From the NCBI RefSeq assembly GCF_045446075.1, contig NZ_JBJJBQ010000005.1, positions 1 through 64,000 on the forward strand: a DNA stretch of 64,000 nucleotides, written 5' to 3'. How positions within the stretch are numbered: position 1 is the stretch's first letter; each line of letters opens with the position of its first letter. The position numbers and the translations under genes are program-made. Under the pieces are notes generated by a model, which was not told the DNA's origin, ran no database searches, and was given only the letters and a program-made list of their open reading frames with translations. This document shows, piece by piece, positions 5,527 to 12,128 of the stretch. Source of the DNA: Flavisericum labens (lineage in GTDB: Bacteria > Bacteroidota > Bacteroidia > Flavobacteriales > Flavobacteriaceae).

Positions 5527-6462
5527 CCTATTTGTAAATGTATTGAATTTTCCTATCTTTTCGAAAGGACTTTCAATATTTATAAGATTAGTAGTACTTA
5601 CATGCGTGTAAATCTCTGTAGTCTTAGAACTGTTATGTCCTAATAGCTTTTGTATGTACCTTAAATTGGTTCCAGCATCCAATAAATGGGTGGCAAATGA
5701 GTGTCTTAACGTGTGAACTGTGGCTGGAATATTGACGCCAGCTTTCTTTCTGGAGCGATTAAATGTTTGTCTAATGCTGGATACGCTGTATGGCTTTCCA
5801 TTAACCCCCTCAAACAACCATTCTTTTGGTCTATATAATTTATAATAAGCTCTTAACTGTTCCAATAGACTTGGAGATAACAATGTGATTCTGTCCTTCT
5901 TCCCCTTGGCGTTTCTCACCCACACACGCATATTGGAGGAGTCAATGTCTTCAACTTTTAAGTTGATGCATTCAGATATCCTTAAACCACATCCATATAT
6001 AACTGATAAGATGGTCTTATGCTTTATATTGTTGGTGACATCTATAATTCTTCCCACTTCTTCCATGGATAATACTTTAGGTAGTGTCTTTGACTTTCGT
6101 GGTCGGCAAAAGTCATATTGTATCTTAGGTAAGTTCAGGACTTTCTCAATATAGAATTTAATGGCGTTTATGCTTTGGTTCTGGTAGGACGAAGATACAT
6201 GGCGCATCGTCACCAGTTCTTTATGATAATGCATTATATGGGCTGTAGTGACCTGATGGAGGGGCATTGGGTGTATGTGCTCAAGAAACTGTTTAAACAT
6301 GTGCAAGTAGGTCTTAATTGTGTTAGGGCTATAATTCTTTAAGGTCAGTTTTTGCATCATTAAATCCATTGCCAACTGGTAGTCAGGCTTTGCGGCTATA
6401 ACATTAGCAATGGGCGTGAGACTGGAATCGGTTTTCATAGGGTAAAAATCACAATAATTCAA
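5521..6462 (-). CDS. Xer/IntI-like tyrosine recombinase
   Basis: 313 aa. An N-terminal SAM-like core-binding domain (about 25-110, with NYSPNTIKTYL and SYQNQSINAIKFY) precedes a catalytic domain with all active-site residues: R161 (CGLRISE), K186 in AKGKKDR, H250 and R253 (HTLRHS), H276 (LLGHNS), and nucleophile Y285 (IYTHV). The spacing R161-H250 is 89 residues, close to XerD (about 96) and far shorter than IntI1 (about 131), so the IntI-specific insertion is absent. Its 3' end abuts half-site G and it is transcribed towards the cassettes, as in reversed-integrase integrons. It most likely recombines sites A-G; a role as an unrelated phage or IS integrase is the alternative. A second start at residue 9 is possible. 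Confidence 0.9.
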   Translation of the reverse strand: MNYCDFYPMKTDSSLTPIANVIAAKPDYQLAMDLMMQKLTLKNYSPNTIKTYLHMFKQFLEHIHPMPLHQVTTAHIMHYHKELVTMRHVSSSYQNQSINAIKFYIEKVLNLPKIQYDFCRPRKSKTLPKVLSMEEVGRIIDVTNNIKHKTILSVIYGCGLRISECINLKVEDIDSSNMRVWVRNAKGKKDRITLLSPSLLEQLRAYYKLYRPKEWLFEGVNGKPYSVSSIRQTFNRSRKKAGVNIPATVHTLRHSFATHLLDAGTNLRYIQKLLGHNSSKTTEIYTHVSTTNLINIESPFEKIGKFNTFTNRK

Positions 6463-6486
6463 TTTAAAACCGTATTTTTAAACGCT

Positions 6487-6507
6487 TATATACGTATATA
6501 GACGTCT
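6487..6507. promoter_or_regulatory. Palindromes between the recombinase and the zinc-ribbon gene
   Basis: The 58-bp region between the two divergent genes contains a perfect 14-bp palindrome TATATACGTATATA (6487-6500) directly followed by the 8-bp palindrome AGACGTCT (6500-6507), 14 nt before the ATG at 6521. Palindromes here are well placed to be an operator acting on both genes. No regulator is known for it. Confidence 0.4.
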
Positions 6508-6520
6508 AAAAACATGTATT

Positions 6521-6919
6521 ATGCAAATGAAGTTTTGTTTGTCCTGTAATAAGGAACTGGTGGGTAGAACTGATAAGAAGTTCTGTGATGCCCAATGTAG
6601 AAGTACCTACCATAATAAAAATAGACCACTACATGAAATAACGATTCAGAGGACCAATAGCGCACTTAGGAGAAACAGGAGCTTACTAGCTCATTTCTGC
6701 CCTAGTGGTAAGAGTACAGTAAGGAAAGATGTGTTGATGCAATCAGGCTACCAATTTGGAGTATTCACCCATATATTCCCCTTTAAAAAAGGGACGTATT
6801 ACTTCTGTTATGATTATGGGTTTCTCCCTATCAAAGATGATAAAGGCATTGAAAAGATGCTCATAGTTCAAAAACAAGATTATATGGAAACATCTGGTTT
6901 TAATCCTTGGGCTTTGTAA
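6521..6919 (+). CDS. Small zinc-ribbon protein (DUF2116-like), 132 aa
   Basis: The N terminus carries CLSC (residues 6-9) and, about 13 residues on, CDAQC, forming a four-Cys zinc ribbon of the type FCxxCxxxLxGRxDKKFCxxxCR. The remaining ~95 residues look like a small DNA-binding-like fold (an NxxLRRNRSLLAHF helix, then VRKDVLMQSGYQF and an aromatic strand region ending YFCYDYGFLP). Proteins of this kind are widespread in Bacteroidota and unstudied. It is divergent from the recombinase with a shared 58-bp promoter region, so a regulatory or accessory role in cassette recombination is possible but only inferred. A second ATG at 6527 could be the true start. Confidence 0.8.
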   Translation: MQMKFCLSCNKELVGRTDKKFCDAQCRSTYHNKNRPLHEITIQRTNSALRRNRSLLAHFCPSGKSTVRKDVLMQSGYQFGVFTHIFPFKKGTYYFCYDYGFLPIKDDKGIEKMLIVQKQDYMETSGFNPWAL

Positions 6920-6986
6920 AGTAAATTTTTAATACTTAAATTATTATAATTTTTTTAAAATGGTGGTGGGTTTTTGTGGTGGGTTT

Positions 6987-7019
6987 TTGCAATTAAATGT
7001 ATACATTTGCATAATTTTG
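6987..7019 (+). promoter_or_regulatory. Candidate promoter upstream of tRNA-Ala
   Basis: TTG (6987-6989) lies 22 nt before TAATTTTG (7012-7019), matching the Bacteroidota TTG/TAnnTTTG consensus. A second -7-like TACATTTG sits at 7002-7009. Just upstream is a direct repeat of GTGGTGGGTTTTTG (about 6963-6990). The leader to the tRNA would be about 55 nt, which is long, so the call is weak. Confidence 0.35.
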
Positions 7020-7082
7020 CAGTTAAATGCTTATTTACTTAAAATAAGCGAAACGCTTGTAAATACTATACATAAACCAAAA

Positions 7083-7159
7083 GGGGATGTAGCTCAGTTG
7101 GCTAGAGCGCTTGACTGGCAGTCAAGAGGTCGTCGGTTCGAATCCGATCTTCTCCACCA
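7083..7159 (+). tRNA. tRNA-Ala (anticodon GGC)
   Basis: A cloverleaf is readable: acceptor GGGGATG with CTTCTCC including the G3-U70 pair that identifies alanine tRNAs, D-arm AGCTCAGTTGGCTAGAGC, anticodon stem CTTGA/TCAAG with loop CTGGCAG (anticodon GGC), and T-arm GTCGGTTCGAATCCGAT. The CCA end is encoded. One U-U mismatch sits in the acceptor stem. tRNA genes are frequent island boundaries, and this one lies between the cassette region and core genes. Confidence 0.93.
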
Positions 7160-7162
7160 AAG

Positions 7163-7193
7163 AAAAAGCTTCCAATTTCTTGGAAGCTTTTTT
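7163..7193. terminator. Bidirectional Rho-independent terminator
   Basis: AAAGCTTCCA and TGGAAGCTTT form a 10-bp stem with a six-base loop, flanked by A-run and T-run. It ends the tRNA-Ala transcript and, read on the other strand, the P-type ATPase gene. Confidence 0.85.
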
Positions 7194-7210
7194 GTTTAAA
7201 ATTGAATTTT

Positions 7211-9406
7211 TCATACTTCGTATCGTAATAGCCTTAGTGCATTTAAAACAACCACTAAAGTTGACCCTTCATGCCCTACTACGGCTGGGCCAATGGCAAT
7301 GGTTCCCATAATTGTTAAAGGCACTAAAATTGCTACCATACCAAGACTAATTATCAAGTTTTGTTTTATAATACGTTTGGCTTTTCGGCTTAGGCCAATA
7401 GCAAACGGCAGATTGTTCAACTTATCGGCCATGAGTGCAATATCTGCTGTTTCTAAAGCAACGTCCGAGCCTGCTGCACCCATGGCAATACCAACGGTAC
7501 TTTTGGCCATAGCAGGAGCATCATTAACGCCATCGCCTACCATGGCCACGCGGCCTTCTTCTTTTTTAAGTTGTTCGATGGCATTTACTTTTTCCTCTGG
7601 CAGTAAGCTACCCAAAGGGTCTGTAATCCCAATATTTTTAGCAATGGCATCGGCTACTTTTTGATTGTCGCCAGTAAGCATTATCATCCTTTTAATACCA
7701 AGTTTTTTCAAACTTTCCAGGGTTGATTTGGCTTCCATACGAGCAACATCCATAACCGAAATGATACCCAAGTATTCTTCACCCTGATGAACAATCATGG
7801 CTGTATGCCCGCCAGACTCCAGCTCAGACATTTTTAAGTCAATCTCTTCTGGAATCTTGGTTTTTGTTAATTCTTCAAAAAGTCTTCGGTTGCCAATGTG
7901 AACTATACTTCCATTCCATTCGGCTTGAATTCCTCTAGCTATTAATGCTTTTAAGTTTTCTGCCTCTGGAATATCATTAGTACCCAATTCTTTTGTTCCG
8001 CCTTTAACTATGGCTGCTGCTAAAGGGTGATCGCTTAATGCTTCAACCGCAACAGCGACCATTAGTAAATGGGACTTGGTAACATTTCCAAAGGGAATAG
8101 CATGGGTTAGGGTTGGCCTACCTTCGGTAAGTGTTCCTGTTTTGTCAAAAGCTATGGCATTTAAGCCACCTAAATCTTCAAGAGGTCGCCCTCCTTTAAT
8201 CAATACACCTTGGCGAGCGGCGCGGGCAATTCCTGCTAATACTGCACTTGGGGTGGAAATGGCTAAAGCACATGGTGATGCTGCTATTAAAACCGACATA
8301 GAACGGTAAAAACTATCTTGAAACGTTTCATCGACAACCAAATAGGCAAATAATAACGCTACGACTAACGCTAGGACAAAAGGAACGTAATATTTTTCAA
8401 ATTTATCTGTGAGATGTTGTGTGGGCGATTTTTGTGTTTCGGCCTCCTTCACTAAAGTAATTAAACGAGAAAGCGTACTGTCTTTGGCTTCTTTCAATAC
8501 TTTGATTTCCAAAACTCCACTGCCATTAATGGTGCCTGCAAAAACTCTATGCTCTGGAAGGAGTTTGTTAACTTCATTTTCGCTTTGCCAATTCGGACTG
8601 GAACGTTTATCGACAGGCAAACTTTCACCCGTAATGGATGCCTGATTAACAGGACTGCTTCCTTTAGAGACTACACCATCGGCGGCAATTTTTGAATTGG
8701 GTTTTACAACGATGATATCCCCTAGTTTTAATTGTTCTATATGTACTTCCGTCAATTCACCATTCTTTTTGACCATGGCCATAGGCGGAGCTAAATCGGA
8801 AAGGGCGGCTATGGATTTTTTTGTGCGTTTCATAGCATAGTGCTCTAGGGCGTGACCTAAGCTAAACAAAAAAAGAAGTAAAGCGCCTTCTCCCCATTTG
8901 CCTAGTGCAGCCGCACCTATTGCAGCGAACAACATCAAAAAATCTATTTCAAATTTCCCTCTTACTAAATCTTTACCGGCAGTAATAAACGTGAAGAAAC
9001 CTCCAAAAACAGCTCCGATGATAAAAAGTGTGGTAGAAATGGATTCAGGCATATTTGCTATAAAGGAAAAAACAGCCCCGACACTCCAAAATAAACCACT
9101 AATAATGGCAAAATAGAGTTCGGTATTTTCTCCTAAAAAGTAGAGTGGGGAATGGCTGTAGCCAGTTTCTTTCTGGTATTTATGTTCATCGCCGTTTTCT
9201 ACGTGCAGTATATTTAAGCCTAGGTTTTTGATTTTTTCTAGAATAACGGTTTGGGTGGTTTGACTACTATCCCATTCCAGTTGGGTCCTACCCGAAGCAG
9301 AAACAGAAACTTGATTAATGCCTTTTTCTTTTCTCAGTATTTGCTCAATTCTCCGAGCTTTTCGAGAATGATGGACTTTACTAAGTTCTACATGCAGCTT
9401 TTTCAT
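7211..9406 (-). CDS. Heavy-metal translocating P1B-type ATPase
   Basis: 731 aa, close to the usual family length. Visible signatures: TGES at 259-262 (actuator domain), SPC at 377-379 in the metal-transport helix, phosphorylation site DKTGTLT with D421, SDHPLA (HP at 460-461) in the nucleotide domain, and GDGVNDAP near the C-terminal membrane pair, ending with HEGSTLVVVLNALRLL. The SPC and HEGSTLxVxLN motifs are typical of the Zn/Cd/Co (HMA1/ZntA-CadA-like) group rather than copper pumps. The N-terminal ~70 residues resemble an HMA fold but lack CxxC, having HHSRK instead. It should export divalent metal from the cytoplasm. No metal regulator sits next to it. Confidence 0.92.
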   Translation of the reverse strand: MKKLHVELSKVHHSRKARRIEQILRKEKGINQVSVSASGRTQLEWDSSQTTQTVILEKIKNLGLNILHVENGDEHKYQKETGYSHSPLYFLGENTELYFAIISGLFWSVGAVFSFIANMPESISTTLFIIGAVFGGFFTFITAGKDLVRGKFEIDFLMLFAAIGAAALGKWGEGALLLFLFSLGHALEHYAMKRTKKSIAALSDLAPPMAMVKKNGELTEVHIEQLKLGDIIVVKPNSKIAADGVVSKGSSPVNQASITGESLPVDKRSSPNWQSENEVNKLLPEHRVFAGTINGSGVLEIKVLKEAKDSTLSRLITLVKEAETQKSPTQHLTDKFEKYYVPFVLALVVALLFAYLVVDETFQDSFYRSMSVLIAASPCALAISTPSAVLAGIARAARQGVLIKGGRPLEDLGGLNAIAFDKTGTLTEGRPTLTHAIPFGNVTKSHLLMVAVAVEALSDHPLAAAIVKGGTKELGTNDIPEAENLKALIARGIQAEWNGSIVHIGNRRLFEELTKTKIPEEIDLKMSELESGGHTAMIVHQGEEYLGIISVMDVARMEAKSTLESLKKLGIKRMIMLTGDNQKVADAIAKNIGITDPLGSLLPEEKVNAIEQLKKEEGRVAMVGDGVNDAPAMAKSTVGIAMGAAGSDVALETADIALMADKLNNLPFAIGLSRKAKRIIKQNLIISLGMVAILVPLTIMGTIAIGPAVVGHEGSTLVVVLNALRLLRYEV

Positions 9407-9569
9407 ATTGGATTAGTAGACATTTCAGAATCTCAAGTGTTTCGTAGAAGTAAATAGCTTGTTTAAAGATATAAATTTTAAATGGGGTAGAGGTATGTAA
9501 TTAGCTAATTATTACTGCGCACTTCAGCCTTAATTTATACACTAAATATAAGTCTATAATGCGTGTATG

Positions 9570-11249
9570 TTATTCAAATTCTTTATCATAAAAAGTTGTG
9601 GCGTCCTGTATCAAGGTGTTTAAACTTTGTTTTTCTTCCAGTATACGTTTGTCATCCCAATTGAGATATTCAGCCATATCCTCTAAAATGAGCATTGAGT
9701 ATCTTTTTACACCCGAAATATTGAAAAAAAGGCGTCCTGTCCTGCGTACGAAAAAATCTGTTAGGCTATTTACCATTTCGTTGTTGATGGTGTACCATAA
9801 TTCGGCACGAATTAACCGTTCCAATGGATGGTCGTTATTAAAATCTTCAGACTTTAATATGATGGTTTCAGCCTGTTTGCCAAATGTTGAGCACAGATAT
9901 TGAGCACGATAAGGGTTATTAATACCCAAAATGGCGAGTTTTTTTTCTAGCTTGTTTTGGTAAAGGCTAACTTCTGTATCCGATTGAAAAGCTGGACTTA
10001 CTAGAGGTAGTTGCAAAGTCTTAGAGTTCTCAAAATTTTGCTTCTTATCTGTATCCATTGTTTTTAAAACTGCTTCAATGGCACGTTGTGCCATTTTACG
10101 GTAACCAGTAAGTTTTCCACCAGCAATTGAAATTAGGCCACTTTCGGAAATGAATAGCTCATCTTTCCTCGACAGTTCTGAAGGCGCTTTGTTGTCCTCA
10201 TGGATTAATGGTCTCAATCCGGCCCAACATGATTCTACATCTTCTATGGTCAAATTTAGTGAAGTAAAAACATTATTTATGGCATTGATGAGGTAAAGTG
10301 CATCGTTTTTAGTGGCTACCACGCGGTCTAAACTTCCAGAATAGTTGCTATCGGTAGTGCCCACGTATGTTATGCGCCCTCTAGGTATGGCAAAAATCAT
10401 GCGGCCGTCGGGCACATCAAAGTAAATAGATTGTTTTATGGGGAGTTTTTCAAATGGAAAAACAATGTGTACTCCTTTGGTTATATGCAGGTGCTTATGG
10501 GTTAAAGAATGGTCTTTCTTTCGCAAATCATCAACCCACGGCCCTGTAGCCGAAATATAGTGCCGTGCTTTTAGGGTGAATTGATTTTTGGTATTGTGGT
10601 CAATGCAATTAAGACTTTTTATTTTAGAGTGTTCATCATAATTGAAGGACTGCATTTCGCAATAATTGATTGCTGTTGTTCCAAATGAAGTGGCCGTTTT
10701 TAATACTTCGATGGTTAGCCTGGCATCGTCAGTACGATATTCAGAATAAAGTCCCCCACCTAGCACTCTTGATTTATCGAGTAGCGGTTCTTTCTCAAGG
10801 GTTTCTGCTTTATTGAGCATTACCCTTTTATCATCTCCATTTACATCGGCTAAATAATCATAAATTTTGAGACCTATAGTGGTCATTAGTTTGCCGTAGG
10901 TACCATTCTTTATTAAAGGGATTAGCATTTTCTCCGGAACCACTAAATGCGGTGCTAATTTGTGTACTATGGCACGTTCGGTGCCCGATTCTCGTACTAA
11001 ACCAATTTCGAATTGTTTTAAATATCGGAGGCCACCATGAATGAGTTTTGTAGATTTATTACTTGTACCCGACGCAAAATCGTTTTTTTCGACTAGACAG
11101 ACTTTCAAACCTCTGCTGGCCGCATCCAACGCAATTCCGGAGCCTGTAATACCTCCTCCTATAATAGCCAAATCAAAAGTTTCAGATTGAAGTTTTTTAA
11201 GCTGTTCTGCTCTGTTTAAAACTGAAAACCCCAATGTGTCGTCTACCAT
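9570..11249 (-). CDS. glpD: Glycerol-3-phosphate dehydrogenase (FAD-dependent)
   Basis: 559 aa, a normal length for GlpD. The N-terminal Rossmann motif GGGITGSG (31-38) binds FAD; STKLIHGGLRYL (about 66-77) and the GPWVDDLR and SIAGGKLTGYR blocks are characteristic of the DAO/GlpD family. It oxidises glycerol-3-phosphate to dihydroxyacetone phosphate at the inner membrane, feeding electrons to quinone. It lies 36 nt downstream of the hydrolase gene, itself 3 nt after addB, so the three may be cotranscribed. No GlpK or GlpF is nearby; the biosynthetic counterpart gpsA is at 57,350. Confidence 0.95.
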   Translation of the reverse strand: MVDDTLGFSVLNRAEQLKKLQSETFDLAIIGGGITGSGIALDAASRGLKVCLVEKNDFASGTSNKSTKLIHGGLRYLKQFEIGLVRESGTERAIVHKLAPHLVVPEKMLIPLIKNGTYGKLMTTIGLKIYDYLADVNGDDKRVMLNKAETLEKEPLLDKSRVLGGGLYSEYRTDDARLTIEVLKTATSFGTTAINYCEMQSFNYDEHSKIKSLNCIDHNTKNQFTLKARHYISATGPWVDDLRKKDHSLTHKHLHITKGVHIVFPFEKLPIKQSIYFDVPDGRMIFAIPRGRITYVGTTDSNYSGSLDRVVATKNDALYLINAINNVFTSLNLTIEDVESCWAGLRPLIHEDNKAPSELSRKDELFISESGLISIAGGKLTGYRKMAQRAIEAVLKTMDTDKKQNFENSKTLQLPLVSPAFQSDTEVSLYQNKLEKKLAILGINNPYRAQYLCSTFGKQAETIILKSEDFNNDHPLERLIRAELWYTINNEMVNSLTDFFVRRTGRLFFNISGVKRYSMLILEDMAEYLNWDDKRILEEKQSLNTLIQDATTFYDKEFE

Positions 11250-11285
11250 ATGCTAATTTAGTTGATTGAATATAAGCAATTACGC

Positions 11286-12125
11286 TTATTTTAAAAACGA
11301 AATAGTAGTATTTATTACTTGTTTTAAATCTTGCGGGATGGTCTTTTGTTCCCAAGGATGTGAAGCTCCAAAAACGTGATTGGCACCTTTAATTATTTCC
11401 AATTTGCTATTTGGTTGCCAGCTGTGGAGGTCTTTGGCCTCTTTAACCTTAACGCTGGTATCGGCATCGCCATGAATAATCAAATACGGAATTTTTAAGT
11501 TAGAAACCGCATGCTTAATGTTAAGCCGCTGTTCATTAGCTTTAAAATCTTTATAAAACTGATAATAATGTGGCATTTGTTGTTTGGTTCTTCCGTTTAA
11601 AACATATTTTACACCATCTTTTTTCCATTGTTCAGAATCGCCAGAAATGGGTGCTCTACTTCCGTAATCTGAAACGCCTGCCAAACTTACCACTTTTTTA
11701 ATACGGTTATCTTCTTCAGCATTAATGGTTACAATGCCTCCTGCTCGGCTGTGCCCCATGAGGTATATGGTCTGTTTATCTATTTCATTTTTATATTCAG
11801 AAGTACTATCAATCCAATCTATTACGCTTTGTAAATCATCTACTTCTTTGGTATAGTTATTATTTCCGAAGGCTGCCAAATCTGGGAAATCCATGGGTTG
11901 TTCAACCGTTCCGCCGTTATGTGAAAAGTTGAATTTTATGAAAAAGAACCCCGCCTGAGCAAATTCTTGAGCCATTAAATCCCAAGCCCCCCAATCTTTA
12001 AACCCTTTATAGCCATGGCAAAATATAAGGATGGGTTTTTCAGTTTGGTTTTCATTAAAACACACATCGGCCAAAATGGGCTTATTGTGTTTTCCTGGTA
12101 TAATAATATTTTTGGTCGCGGTCAT
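11286..12125 (-). CDS. Alpha/beta hydrolase (dienelactone hydrolase/S9-like)
   Basis: 279 aa with the alpha/beta hydrolase order: oxyanion region FCHGYKGFKDWG (about 34-45), nucleophile elbow GHSRAGG (Ser in the middle), an acid in IHGDADTSV and a C-terminal His in GANHVFG. No signal peptide, so it is cytoplasmic. The substrate cannot be told from sequence; an esterase or acyl-peptidase role is likely. It starts 3 nt after addB ends and precedes glpD. Confidence 0.88.
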   Translation of the reverse strand: MTATKNIIIPGKHNKPILADVCFNENQTEKPILIFCHGYKGFKDWGAWDLMAQEFAQAGFFFIKFNFSHNGGTVEQPMDFPDLAAFGNNNYTKEVDDLQSVIDWIDSTSEYKNEIDKQTIYLMGHSRAGGIVTINAEEDNRIKKVVSLAGVSDYGSRAPISGDSEQWKKDGVKYVLNGRTKQQMPHYYQFYKDFKANEQRLNIKHAVSNLKIPYLIIHGDADTSVKVKEAKDLHSWQPNSKLEIIKGANHVFGASHPWEQKTIPQDLKQVINTTISFLK

Positions 12126-12128
12126 GTT

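Larger units (their letters stand above)
1..6462 (-). mobile_element. Integron-like gene cassette array with adjacent tyrosine recombinase (continues beyond the left edge)
   Basis: Six palindromic recombination-site candidates (A-F) and one half-site (G) separate small gene units. The pairing ends of each complete unit are: cassette 1, GTTGTACGC at 194-202 with GCGTACAAC at 731-739; cassette 2, GTTACCAAC at 857-865 with GTTGGTAAC at 1606-1614; cassette 3, GTTACCACAC at 1730-1739 with GTGTGGTAAC at 2204-2213; cassette 4, GTTGTGCTTA at 2330-2339 with TAAGCACAAC at 3136-3145; cassette 5, GTTATGCCAC at 3261-3270 with GTGGCATAAC at 4544-4553; cassette 6, GTTGCCAAC at 4670-4678 with GTTGGCAAC at 5486-5494. 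All are perfect over 9-10 nt. This is seen directly. That such pairing arises because cassettes excise as circles is known for integrons. Reading from the recombinase leftwards, the G/TT cut would give cassettes at about 4553-5493, 3145-4552, 2213-3144, 1614-2212, 739-1613 and 74-738. Confidence 0.82.

Noticed and set aside
7083..7159. tRNA-Ala as the attachment site of a genomic island covering 1-7,000
   Set aside because: I found no second copy of the tRNA 3' end in the window. The cassette system explains the accessory genes without it; an island end beyond the left edge cannot be excluded.
6960..7311. Open frames of 79 and 66 codons running through the tRNA-Ala region
   Set aside because: They overlap a full cloverleaf and a terminator and have no coding character.
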